From an uncultured Arthrobacter sp. (GTDB lineage Bacteria > Actinomycetota > Actinomycetes > Actinomycetales > Micrococcaceae), in the NCBI RefSeq assembly GCF_902805515.1, contig NZ_CADCTE010000099.1, positions 1 to 40,894 of the forward strand: DNA of 40,894 bases, given 5' to 3'. The position numbers and the translations under genes were made by a program. Below are positions 12,972 to 19,687 of this stretch, one piece after another (the first letter of the stretch is position 1; each line of letters starts with the position of its first letter). Below the pieces are notes generated by a model. The model made no database searches, was not told where the DNA came from, and worked only from the letters and a program-made list of their open reading frames with translations.

Positions 12972-13375
12972 TGGCGCGAAGCGCGCGACTGTCGGCGATC
13001 TTCGCCAAGACTGTCGAGGTCGACGGCTGTCTCATCTGGCAGGGCTACCTCGACAAGGATGGTTACGCCCGAATCGACCGGCGACAGGGTCACCGGCTGG
13101 CATACGAGCTGGCGGTCGGCCCGATCGGTGATGGCCTCACCATCGACCACCTGTGTTTCGTGCAGGCGTGTGTTAACCCGACACACCTTCGCCCATTGAC
13201 GAATGCGGCCAACGCCCGGCGTCAGCGGGAGGCGCTCAAGACGCACTGCATCCACGGCCATGAGTTCACCCCTGAGAACACCTATCTCAGAAGCACCACA
13301 GGTCGTCGCACATGCCGCACTTGTCAGCGCGAGGCCGTCCGTCAATACGCAGAGCGAAAGAAGGCAACCGCATGA
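12962..13375 (+). CDS. HNH endonuclease (first of three)
   Basis: A 137-residue HNH-type nuclease. The fold begins with CLIWQGYLDKDGYARI, followed by HRLAYELAVGPIGDG, the catalytic LTIDHLCFVQACVNPTHL (DH plus the N..H pair) and a C-terminal zinc motif with HCIHGHEFTPENTY...CRTCQ. This NUMOD/HNH architecture is typical of free-standing phage homing-type nucleases. GGAGGGGG upstream supports ATG 12962; ATG 12971 is an alternative. A close relative lies at 14722, so the two probably arose by duplication or separate insertion. Confidence 0.9.
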   Translation: MDVMARSARLSAIFAKTVEVDGCLIWQGYLDKDGYARIDRRQGHRLAYELAVGPIGDGLTIDHLCFVQACVNPTHLRPLTNAANARRQREALKTHCIHGHEFTPENTYLRSTTGRRTCRTCQREAVRQYAERKKATA

Positions 13376-14184
13376 GCCGCGAATGTAGGTGCGGACGCCC
13401 CACAAGGGACGAGGCGTATTGCTGCGACAACTGCGGCGACGCCCTGTCCCGCGCCCTCGGTGACGTGACCTGGCTCGACGCCGAGCTCGAGACCAGCATC
13501 ACCCGGCAGCAGGGCATCGACTACCGCCGCGTGGGAGGTGGCAAGGGCGGCAAGGCAACCGTCCCCTCACCCGCGAACATGGGAGCCAGTGACGCGCGGA
13601 CCCACCTCAAGGCGCTGCTCGTGACGTGGGCGCTGTTCTGCAACGAGGAAGGCATCCGCAACTCCTCGCCACACGCCGGACTACCCGCCGACACCCTGCC
13701 CGCCCTGTCCGCGTGGCTCCTGTGGCGCGTGGACGGCCTCACGCTGCACGACATCGGCCCCGAGGCGGTGGACGAGATCACGTCCGCGGTGGCCCACTGC
13801 CACCGCCACATTGACCGCCCTGCCGATCGCCAGTTCCTCGGGGACTGCCGCGAGCAGGAGTGCGACGGTCGGGTCTACGCGCGGCCAGGTGGCGACGTGG
13901 CCCGGTGCGAGGCGTGCGGGACGACGACGCCGGCCGAGCAGATCCGCGCACGGCTGCTCGAGGAGCTGGACGACCGCCTCTGCACGGCTGCGGAGATCGC
14001 GCGGCTGTCGACGTACCTCGGGCTCAAGGCGGGCAGGGAGTCGGTCCGCAAGCACGTCGAGTACCTGTCGCGAGCGGGGCGCATCGAGAAGCACTCGGCG
14101 ATCAGTGACACGGCTGTCTATCGCTTCGGCGAGGTCTACGGGCTGCTCGTGATGAAGGACTATGGCAAGCAGAAGACGGCATGA
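13372..14184 (+). CDS. zinc-ribbon and winged-helix DNA-binding protein
   Basis: A 270-residue protein starting at ATG 13372, which overlaps the HNH stop. An N-terminal zinc ribbon (CRCGRPTRDEAYCCDNCG) is followed by a helical middle, a second zinc ribbon (CREQECDGRVYARPGGDV, then ARCEACGTTTP at about 186-203) and a C-terminal winged helix (CTAAEIARLSTYLGLKAGRE, then SVRKHVEYLSRAGRIEKHS). Proteins with this build are common in actinophages and act as DNA-binding regulators or replication accessories; the exact role is unknown. Confidence 0.75.
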   Translation: MSRECRCGRPTRDEAYCCDNCGDALSRALGDVTWLDAELETSITRQQGIDYRRVGGGKGGKATVPSPANMGASDARTHLKALLVTWALFCNEEGIRNSSPHAGLPADTLPALSAWLLWRVDGLTLHDIGPEAVDEITSAVAHCHRHIDRPADRQFLGDCREQECDGRVYARPGGDVARCEACGTTTPAEQIRARLLEELDDRLCTAAEIARLSTYLGLKAGRESVRKHVEYLSRAGRIEKHSAISDTAVYRFGEVYGLLVMKDYGKQKTA

Positions 14185-14193
14185 GGCGAGGTA

Positions 14194-14235
14194 TTGACGG
14201 ATGTGCTTGACAAATGCTACGCGGGTCGTCACCAT
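14194..14235 (+). promoter_or_regulatory. possible promoter after the zinc-ribbon gene
   Basis: Two -35-like boxes (TTGACG at 14194-14199 and consensus TTGACA at 14207-14212) precede GGTCGTCACC, which resembles the GGTCGTCAC of the 4011 promoter. No good -10 element is found at 17 bp; TACGCG at 14218-14223 is poor. It is the only break in the early operon with both promoter-like and terminator-like sequence. Confidence 0.3.
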
Positions 14236-14274
14236 GGTAGATGTCATCCTCGCGAGAGATGGCCCACCTACCCC

Positions 14275-14299
14275 GAAGCCCCGCTCACCGCGGGGCTTC
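14275..14299 (+). terminator. hairpin, GAAGCCCCGC stem
   Basis: A perfect 10-bp stem (14275-14284 with 14290-14299) closes on a 5-nt loop, TCACC, in the gap before ATG 14320. A TCTCCC stretch rather than a T-run follows. It is likely a terminator or attenuator between the zinc-ribbon gene and the next small gene. Confidence 0.6.
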
Positions 14300-14319
14300 T
14301 CCCATGTCTGGGGGTCGCC

Positions 14320-14535
14320 ATGGGCAAGCGGAATCGCATCGTCGCAACCTACCGCAGCGGCGAGCACCTGTTCCAAGCCAACGTGGACTGCGACAACGCC
14401 TACCCCGAGGCCCTGGCCGTCGCCCGCGCCAACGCCCGTGAGCTGGTCTGCGAGATGGTCGCGGACATCATGGAGCTCGACGTCGAGGCTGAGATGGACG
14501 CGGCCGACGCTGAGGCTGAGGTCGACGAGGCCTGA
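14320..14535 (+). CDS. 71-residue acidic protein
   Basis: Starts at ATG 14320 in the gap after the hairpin; the frame is open further upstream, but the sequence there lacks codon bias. An N-terminal beta part (RNRIVATYRSGEHLFQANVD) precedes a helix and a very acidic tail (VEAEMDAADAEAEVDEA), which contains the repeat AEAEVDE. Possibly a DNA-mimic or chaperone-like protein; no family recognised. Confidence 0.65.
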   Translation: MGKRNRIVATYRSGEHLFQANVDCDNAYPEALAVARANARELVCEMVADIMELDVEAEMDAADAEAEVDEA

Positions 14536-14537
14536 CC

Positions 14538-14663
14538 GTGGCTACTCGGGAGAACGTGCCCTGTCCTGATGGTTGGCGCCCCTTTGCCCGTCACTGCGGC
14601 GAACTGTGCTTCGACCAGACATGCCCGATCTGCCTTGAGTGGATCGACCTGTCTGACAACTAG
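14538..14663 (+). CDS. 41-residue Cys-rich protein
   Basis: GTG 14538 lies 2 bases after the previous stop. The sequence has VPCPDGWRPFARHCGELC, then FDQTCPICLEW; two CxxC-like pairs and a His fit a single zinc site. It is too short for most gene finders. Function unknown. Confidence 0.5.
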   Translation: MATRENVPCPDGWRPFARHCGELCFDQTCPICLEWIDLSDN

Positions 14664-14721
14664 AGCGACCCCGCGCTGCGCTAACAGCCGGGGTCATGGA
14701 CGAACTGTTGAGGAGTTCGAC

Positions 14722-15171
14722 ATGCAGCATCGTACCTCGCCCGAGACTCGGGCCAAGTTCTTGAGCAAGATCCGCGTGGCACCCGATGGGTGCTGGCTGT
14801 GGGCTGACGCCCCCGTACCCCAGGGCTACGGTCGCTTCTACTACCCAGGGATGGCGAAGGTGGAGGGCGGCTACGAGTACGCCCACCGCGTCGCTCACGA
14901 GCTATTCGTCGGCCCCATCCCAAGCGCCACGGAGATCGACCACCTGTGCCGCGTGCGTCTGTGCGTGAACCCGGCTCATCTTGAGGCTGTCGACAAGGAC
15001 GAGAACATCCTCCGCGGCGAGTCGCCGCCGGCTCACAACGCACGCAAGACGCATTGCCTCCGCGGACACGCCTTCGACAGCCGTAACACCTACGTCCGGC
15101 CGGATGGTGGCGGACGAGTGTGCATGGCCTGCCACAAGATCCGTCGCGGCCTAGCCGCTGCCGATGCCTGA
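14722..15171 (+). CDS. HNH endonuclease (second)
   Basis: A 149-residue homologue of the HNH protein at 12962, with AGGAG 6 bases before ATG 14722. The motifs follow the same order: CWLWADAPVPQGYGRFYY, then YAHRVAHELFVGPIPSATEI, the catalytic DHLCRVRLCVNPAHLE, and CLRGHAFDSRNTY...CMACHK. Probably a mobile homing-type nuclease. The stretch 14664-14721 before it holds no gene. Confidence 0.9.
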   Translation: MQHRTSPETRAKFLSKIRVAPDGCWLWADAPVPQGYGRFYYPGMAKVEGGYEYAHRVAHELFVGPIPSATEIDHLCRVRLCVNPAHLEAVDKDENILRGESPPAHNARKTHCLRGHAFDSRNTYVRPDGGGRVCMACHKIRRGLAAADA

Positions 15172-15245
15172 CGCCGTGCTCGGCGAGAACTAGACGTTTC
15201 CCAGATAGACACTTTCCGCCTCTGAGGAAACGCCGCAATGGGGGT

Positions 15246-15427
15246 ATGGCATTGAAGGCGATCGAGCAGGAACTAGCTCGCCACTGGTCGCGCACGCAGA
15301 ACCTCGAGGGCGACTGGCTCTGCTCCTCGGCGGCTTCTTGGCCCCGCCCAACGACGACCGCACGGACTCGTCGCACCGTCAGCACATCGCGACCGTCCTC
15401 GCCCGGACCGTACTCGGCTCGGAGTAA
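15246..15427 (+). pseudogene. frameshifted small gene
   Basis: From ATG 15246 the frame codes a plausible start (MALKAIEQELARHWSRTQNL, then EGDWLCS) with high third-position GC. At about 15327 this bias switches to the -1 frame, which continues GGFLAPPNDDRTDSSHRQHI, then ATVLARTVLGSE, and stops at TAA 15425-15427. Adding one base near 15327-15328 would join the two into a protein of about 60 residues with a CSC motif. The single-base loss may be real decay, a sequencing error or, less likely, programmed frameshifting. Confidence 0.55.
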
Positions 15428-15485
15428 CCCCAGCACCACCCGCCGCGACACGCCCTCGGGCCTGTCCCGCCGAACGGAGCAACGC

Positions 15486-15671
15486 ATGGCCGAGGTAACC
15501 ATTTCCGCTGAGCGCGAGGCGCTCATCTATGGCGACGGCATGGGTCAGGCGCACGTCATATCGTCGCCCCACTGGCGCCCTGCCAGCCTGTCAGGCTCCG
15601 TGGAGCGCCGCGTCCTAGCCGCCCGCCTGCGAGCGATTGCGGACGTGGTCGACGGCACGGTGGAAGACTGA
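15486..15671 (+). CDS. 61-residue small protein
   Basis: GGAG lies 7 bases before ATG 15486. An upstream open stretch in this frame is not coding by codon bias. The protein begins AEVTISAEREALIYGDGMGQ and ends in a helix (SVERRVLAARLRAIADVVDG). Its stop overlaps the next start (TGATG). Function unknown. Confidence 0.6.
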   Translation: MAEVTISAEREALIYGDGMGQAHVISSPHWRPASLSGSVERRVLAARLRAIADVVDGTVED

Positions 15672-15928
15672 TGGCCCTGTCCGACGTGGCTGCGACCTTC
15701 ACGGCCGACGCCCTGCCACACCGCACCTGCAGCGCCTGCCACGCCCTCGCCGGCATGGACCCCGACGACGCGGCCACCCTGCGCGCCCTACTCGCCAACC
15801 GCTCCGTCAGGTTCCGCGACCTGGCCCGCGAGCTGGCGAACGACCCCGACTCGCCCACCGTGCCCGAGGATGCCCTGTCGCGTCATGCGCGGGGGCTGTG
15901 TGCGGCTGGCGAGAGGCTGCGGTCGTGA
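15671..15928 (+). CDS. 85-residue protein with one Cys pair
   Basis: It carries CSACHAL near residue 20 and a helical core (DPDDAATLRALLANRSVRFR followed by DLARELANDP), then a late Cys (GLCAAG). Weak zinc-site potential. Overlaps neighbours on both sides (TGATG and GTGA). No recognised family. Confidence 0.6.
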   Translation: MALSDVAATFTADALPHRTCSACHALAGMDPDDAATLRALLANRSVRFRDLARELANDPDSPTVPEDALSRHARGLCAAGERLRS

Positions 15929-16179
15929 GTGTCGCCGAACTGGAGCACAGCGTGCTCTCTCACGAGTTCTTGCGGTGGCTGCGAGACATGGACGACCTCG
16001 GACACGACGAGTGCACTATCTGCAATCCACCCGTCTATGATGGCGGGTTGCACGAAACCGCCCGGATGTACACCAAGGCAATTGACTGCCCAGTCTGTGG
16101 CGTGCAGATCAAGCGAGGTGCAACCTCATTGGTGCGCCGAGACTATGAGCGGCACCTTTGGGACGAGCACAACGCATGA
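15925..16179 (+). CDS. 84-residue zinc-finger-like protein
   Basis: GTG 15925 overlaps the previous stop. Two motif pairs, CTICNPP and CPVCGVQI, with the late His residues (RHLWDEH) form a likely zinc finger, while the first part is a helix (ELEHSVLSHEFLRWLRDMDD). It precedes the DnaQ-like exonuclease and overlaps it by ATGA. Function unknown. Confidence 0.65.
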   Translation: MSVAELEHSVLSHEFLRWLRDMDDLGHDECTICNPPVYDGGLHETARMYTKAIDCPVCGVQIKRGATSLVRRDYERHLWDEHNA

Positions 16180-16967
16180 CCATCGCCGACATCGCCGCCA
16201 AGGTCACCCACAAGCGCGAGCTCAACATCCTGGTCTACGACATCGAGCGGATGAAGGGCACCGCGGGCGTCGAGTTCTGGTCGCTGTCCGACTTCAAGCA
16301 CCGCCGCATCCACGCCGACGACGTGATCGACTGGCCGCGCACCATCTGCGTCGCGTGGCGGTTCCTCGGCGACAAGCGGACCGAGTTCGCCTCCGAGTGG
16401 GACGACGGCCCGGAAGACATGCACCGCCGCATCTGGGAAGCCTTCGACAAGGCAGACGTCACAGTCGGCCACAACTCCAAGGCGTTCGACGAGAAGCACC
16501 TCAACACCGGCTGGCGTGACCTCGGCATGACCCCGCCATCACCGAGCAAGCCCATCGACACACTGTCGGCGGCCCGCGCTAGGTTCGGTGACGAGTCCAA
16601 GACCCTCGACGCCCTGTGTCAGCGCATCGGACTCGCCGGCAAGACGGACCGCTACAACGTCGAGGTGGCCCGCGCTGCATGTGACGGCGACAGGGCTGCA
16701 CAGCGGAAGATCCGTGCCTACAACATCGGGGACATCGACGCCACCGAGGCGCTGTACGTCACGCTGCTGCCGTGGATCAAGGCCCACCCCCACGTCGCCC
16801 CGAACACGGGTGCCGACAACTGCCCGCGGTGCAACTCCCCCAAGGTGCGGCGCAACGGGACCTGGACCGTGCATGTGTGGACGTACGTGGCGCTCACGTG
16901 CGACGACTGCGGCGGGCACTGGAAGACCACCATGCAGTCGCGTGGGCCTGGGGTGAAGACGCTGTGA
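16176..16967 (+). CDS. DnaQ-like 3'-5' exonuclease with zinc ribbon
   Basis: A 263-residue DEDD exonuclease of the DnaQ/RNase H-like fold. Motif I is VYDIE (Asp22, Glu24), motif II is VGHNSKAFD (Asp105), and motif III is the Y182xxxD186 of AYNIGDID, which places it in the DEDDy subgroup. A C-terminal zinc ribbon follows (CPRCNSPKVRRNG at 216-228, then CDDCGGHW at 242-249). It would degrade single-stranded or mismatched 3' ends, for example in proofreading or recombination. It resembles phage-encoded PolB-like exonucleases without a polymerase domain. ATG 16176 overlaps the previous stop. Confidence 0.85.
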   Translation: MTIADIAAKVTHKRELNILVYDIERMKGTAGVEFWSLSDFKHRRIHADDVIDWPRTICVAWRFLGDKRTEFASEWDDGPEDMHRRIWEAFDKADVTVGHNSKAFDEKHLNTGWRDLGMTPPSPSKPIDTLSAARARFGDESKTLDALCQRIGLAGKTDRYNVEVARAACDGDRAAQRKIRAYNIGDIDATEALYVTLLPWIKAHPHVAPNTGADNCPRCNSPKVRRNGTWTVHVWTYVALTCDDCGGHWKTTMQSRGPGVKTL

Positions 16968-17149
16968 GCCGCTGTCCTGGCTGTGGTGGCGACGTGACAG
17001 TTATCCCGGCCGAGCAGTACGCGCGCCTTACTGCTGACGAGATCGAGGAACGGCAAGACGAACTGGCGCAGCGCTTCATGGACTACGAGCCGAAGCCGCG
17101 CGCACACCCTGCGACCATGATCGGCCGCACCACCGCAAGCGACCACTAG
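16964..17149 (+). CDS. 61-residue small zinc-binding protein
   Basis: It begins SRCPGCGGDVTVIPAEQYA, a single zinc knuckle, and then a charged helix (LTADEIEERQDELAQRFMDY). GTG overlaps the exonuclease stop, so it is probably co-translated with that gene. Function unknown. Confidence 0.6.
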   Translation: MSRCPGCGGDVTVIPAEQYARLTADEIEERQDELAQRFMDYEPKPRAHPATMIGRTTASDH

Positions 17150-17151
17150 CC

Positions 17152-17439
17152 ATGCTCTGGTGGATCGCCTCCCTGTTCTGCCGTGCCGTGACGTCCTACC
17201 TAAGCCAAGAGCCAACGGCGCTCACCGAGCACGGCAACCCTTCCGTCGACCGGGGGTCAGTGATGCACCAGACCATCGTCATCACCGACACCACGACGCG
17301 CCCCGAGCTCGAGGAAGCGATGGCCCACATCGTCGCTACCTTGCACCGGATGCCGGCGCACTGGACCGACCGACGGGCTGCGCTGCACGAGACGCTGGAT
17401 GCGCTGCTGACTGACTGGCAGGACGCGCCCCATGCATAG
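17152..17439 (+). CDS. 95-residue protein (or 58 from ATG 17263)
   Basis: Two starts are possible. ATG 17152 has no clear ribosome-binding site, but third-position GC is high throughout. ATG 17263 follows GGGGGT. The C-terminal part (MHQTIVITDTTTRPELEEAM, then AHIVATLHRMPAHWTDRRAA) is a helical domain; the extra N-terminus contains a weak hydrophobic stretch (MLWWIASLFCRAV). Function unknown. Confidence 0.55.
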   Translation: MLWWIASLFCRAVTSYLSQEPTALTEHGNPSVDRGSVMHQTIVITDTTTRPELEEAMAHIVATLHRMPAHWTDRRAALHETLDALLTDWQDAPHA

Positions 17440-17560
17440 GCCGCGACCCAAGTGCGGACACTCGCCCGGTCATGAGGCAGGCGACTGTGTGCCTACGCTT
17501 GACTCCTACTGGGCGTCACACCTGAACGAGTGGCTAGACCTGAGGCCCGCCGATGCGTGA
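17432..17560 (+). CDS. 42-residue small protein
   Basis: ATG 17432 overlaps the previous stop. It has KCGHSPGHEAGDC, a possible Cys/His metal site, and a C-terminal helix (DSYWASHLNEWLDLRPADA). Overlaps the next micro-gene by 8 bases. Too short to classify. Confidence 0.5.
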   Translation: MHRPRPKCGHSPGHEAGDCVPTLDSYWASHLNEWLDLRPADA

Positions 17561-17663
17561 CCCCCGCACCTGCAAGACCTGCGGCAGGTCGGGCGACCAC
17601 TGTGCGCCGCTGGTGCTGGACTGCTGCTGCCTCTGCTCGCACGGGGATCAGCGCAAGGCGTGA
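17553..17663 (+). CDS. 36-residue Cys-rich protein
   Basis: Eight Cys or His residues in 36 positions: CKTCGRSGDHC, then LDCCCLCSHG, pointing to a compact zinc-binding unit. It overlaps the start of the HNH gene by 4 bases (GTGA). Function unknown. Confidence 0.5.
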   Translation: MRDPRTCKTCGRSGDHCAPLVLDCCCLCSHGDQRKA

Positions 17664-17938
17664 GCAGGTCGGTAGGCGGAAGCTCTCGACAGTGGCGCGA
17701 ACTGAGAGCCCGCATCCTCAAAGCATCCGACGTCTGCCACATCTGCGGACGGCCCGGAGCCGATGCCGTCGACCACATCGTGCCTCTCGCTCGAGGTGGC
17801 ACGAACGACCCGCGCAACCTGGCTCCGGCACACCATGACGTCGAGCCCAAGTGCAACCGAGTCAAGGGCGACCGCGAGTTCGCACCCATCGTTCGGCGAT
17901 CCGGGAGCCTCAAGCGCCCCGATGGGGTGGGCGGGTGA
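17660..17938 (+). CDS. packaging-associated HNH endonuclease (third)
   Basis: A 92-residue HNH protein unlike the other two. It has the classic compact motif: Cys26-x2-Cys29 (CHICG), AVDHIVPLARGG (Asp38-His39) and AHHDVEPKCNRVKG (about 57-70). HNH proteins of this kind directly upstream of terminase genes are known in HK97-type phages to be needed for cos cleavage and packaging. The next gene is the small terminase candidate. GTG 17660 overlaps the upstream stop. Confidence 0.9.
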   Translation: MSRSVGGSSRQWRELRARILKASDVCHICGRPGADAVDHIVPLARGGTNDPRNLAPAHHDVEPKCNRVKGDREFAPIVRRSGSLKRPDGVGG

Positions 17939-18018
17939 CCCCTCGATGCCACAGCCACAGGACAGCGGGCCATAGGTCCAATCCCCCCCCGCGATGACCC
18001 CTGGCCTTGGAGGTGCCC
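17939..18018. other. candidate cos region
   Basis: A gap of about 80 bases between the packaging HNH gene and the first terminase gene. It includes a run of eight C (17983-17990) followed by GCGATGACCCCTGG. Phages with this gene order usually carry the cohesive-end site here. No inverted repeat or known actinophage end sequence can be assigned by eye. Confidence 0.35.
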
Positions 18019-18282
18019 GTGACGACCCCTGACGAGCCCTCTGTAACCCGCCTGGACGGCCTGCGGGAGATGCGCGACGACCTCCGCACCCGCATGTCGA
18101 AGTGCGACTCAGACCAGAACTTCGCCGTGATGGGCCGCCTACTGGCGGACACCTTAAAGCAGATCGACGAACTCGACCCACCGGCCGTAGTCGAGAAGCC
18201 GGAGGATGACGTTGACGAGTTCACGCGCCGCCTCCGTGAGCGGGAGTCAGGAACCGCGGCTCCACGTAAGGCCAAGGGCTGA
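18019..18282 (+). CDS. small terminase subunit candidate
   Basis: An 87-residue, charged, helical protein (TRLDGLREMRDDLRTRMSKC, then NFAVMGRLLADTLKQIDELD). Start GTG 18019 lies 5 bases after GGAGG. Size and location between the packaging HNH gene and the large terminase point to the DNA-recognition subunit, but no helix-turn-helix is obvious. Its 3' end overlaps the large terminase start by 77 bases. Confidence 0.55.
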   Translation: MTTPDEPSVTRLDGLREMRDDLRTRMSKCDSDQNFAVMGRLLADTLKQIDELDPPAVVEKPEDDVDEFTRRLRERESGTAAPRKAKG

Positions 18283-19687
18283 GCGAACGCTCGGCGACCT
18301 GGCCGGCGAGTTCTCTGCACGGCATGGTCTGACCCCCGACCCCTGGCAGCAACTCATCCTTGACGACTGGCTCGCCCAGTCGAAGGGCAAGTGGGCTGCC
18401 ATGACGTGCGGCCTGTCGGTCCCGCGGCAGAACGGCAAGAACGGCGTCCTCGAGATGCGGGAACTGTTCGGCGCGGTGCTGCTCGGTGAGCGCATCCTCC
18501 ATACGGCCCACGAGGTCAAGACGGCGCAGAAGCACTTCCGCCGCCTCAAACACTTCTTCGGCGACAGGGCCGACGATCCGACCGCCCGTTACCCGAAGTT
18601 GAACGCCCTTGTCCGCGAGGTCAGGAACGTCAATGGGCAAGAGGGCATCTACCTCACAAACGGTGGCAGCATCGAGATTGTGGCCCGCTCCAAGGGTTCC
18701 GGTCGAGGCTTCACGGTCGACGTCCTGGTCATGGACGAGTCGCAGGAGCTGGGCGACGAGGCGCAGGAAGCGTTGATGCCGACCACCTCATCCGCGCCCC
18801 TCGGCAATCCTCAGTGGATCTACACGGGCACGCCGCCCGGCCCCAAGGTCAACGGCGAGGTGTTCACCCGTACCCGACTCGACGCCCTCTCTGGGAAGTC
18901 GGGACGCAAGTGCTGGCACGAGTGGTCGATGGAGCCGGACGCGAGTTTGGACGACCTGGCCGCCGTGGCAGTGGCAAACCCCGCTCTTGGTGGCCGTCTG
19001 CAAGTGGCCGTGCTAGTTGCTGAGCGCAGTGAGATGTCTGACGACGGCTATGGGCGCGAGCGCGGCGGCAGGTGGGAGAACGCGTCATCGTCAACCGTCA
19101 TCGACCCTGAGTCCTGGGGTCATGTCCGCGACACGTCATCCCTCGTTGAAGACCGCTTCGCCTTGGCTGTCGAGGTCTCCCCCGATCGCACGACCGCCGC
19201 CGTGGCCCTCGCTGGGCAGCGCGCGGATGGCAAATGGCACGTGGAGCTCGAGGAGCAGCGCAGCGGGGTCGGTTGGCTGGCCCCGTACCTCATCCGCCTG
19301 GTCGAGGCCAACCCCCAGATCCGCGCGGTGGTCATCGACGGCATCTCGCCGGCAGCCTCGATTATCGACGAGCTCACGCAGGCCAAGATCAAGGTCACCA
19401 CGACCGGCGTCCGCGAGATGTCCGCGGCGTGCGGGCAGTTCTACGACGGCGTCATGGAGGGCTGGTTGCGCCACCTGGACCAGCCACAGCTCAACCACGC
19501 GCTCTCCACTGCCCGCAAGCGTCCGCTCGGTGACTCGTGGGCGTGGAACCGCAAGAACTCGGGCAGTGACATCACCCCGCTAGTCGCCTGCACGCTCGCG
19601 CTGTGGGGCGCGCAGAACTCGACCGTGAAGAAGCCCGTCCGTCGCAACGGCCGGTCCAGTGGACAGCGAAGGGCGGTGGTCGTGTGA
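18206..19687 (+). CDS. terminase large subunit
   Basis: A 493-residue DNA-packaging motor that pumps DNA into the procapsid and cuts it. The ATPase domain shows a Walker A-like VPRQNGKN (72-79), a Walker B LVMDE (174-178) followed by SQE, and YTGTPP further on as the coupling motif. The C-terminal nuclease half starts near ALAVEVSPDRTTAAVAL and includes VVIDGISPA. ATG 18206 abuts GGAGG directly; TTG 18212, six bases after the same GGAGG, is a better-spaced start and would shorten it by two residues. It ends with a basic tail and overlaps the portal start by GTGA. Confidence 0.95.
   Translation: MTLTSSRAASVSGSQEPRLHVRPRAERTLGDLAGEFSARHGLTPDPWQQLILDDWLAQSKGKWAAMTCGLSVPRQNGKNGVLEMRELFGAVLLGERILHTAHEVKTAQKHFRRLKHFFGDRADDPTARYPKLNALVREVRNVNGQEGIYLTNGGSIEIVARSKGSGRGFTVDVLVMDESQELGDEAQEALMPTTSSAPLGNPQWIYTGTPPGPKVNGEVFTRTRLDALSGKSGRKCWHEWSMEPDASLDDLAAVAVANPALGGRLQVAVLVAERSEMSDDGYGRERGGRWENASSSTVIDPESWGHVRDTSSLVEDRFALAVEVSPDRTTAAVALAGQRADGKWHVELEEQRSGVGWLAPYLIRLVEANPQIRAVVIDGISPAASIIDELTQAKIKVTTTGVREMSAACGQFYDGVMEGWLRHLDQPQLNHALSTARKRPLGDSWAWNRKNSGSDITPLVACTLALWGAQNSTVKKPVRRNGRSSGQRRAVVV

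Noticed and set aside
14194..14319. Upstream extension of the 14320 gene to ATG 14194
   Set aside because: This part has promoter-like boxes and a perfect 10-bp hairpin, and codes for a His/Arg/Pro-rich sequence without codon bias.
17983..17990. Run of eight C as evidence of a cos end
   Set aside because: A homopolymer alone does not define a cohesive end. The gap is kept only as a candidate region because of the flanking HNH and terminase genes.
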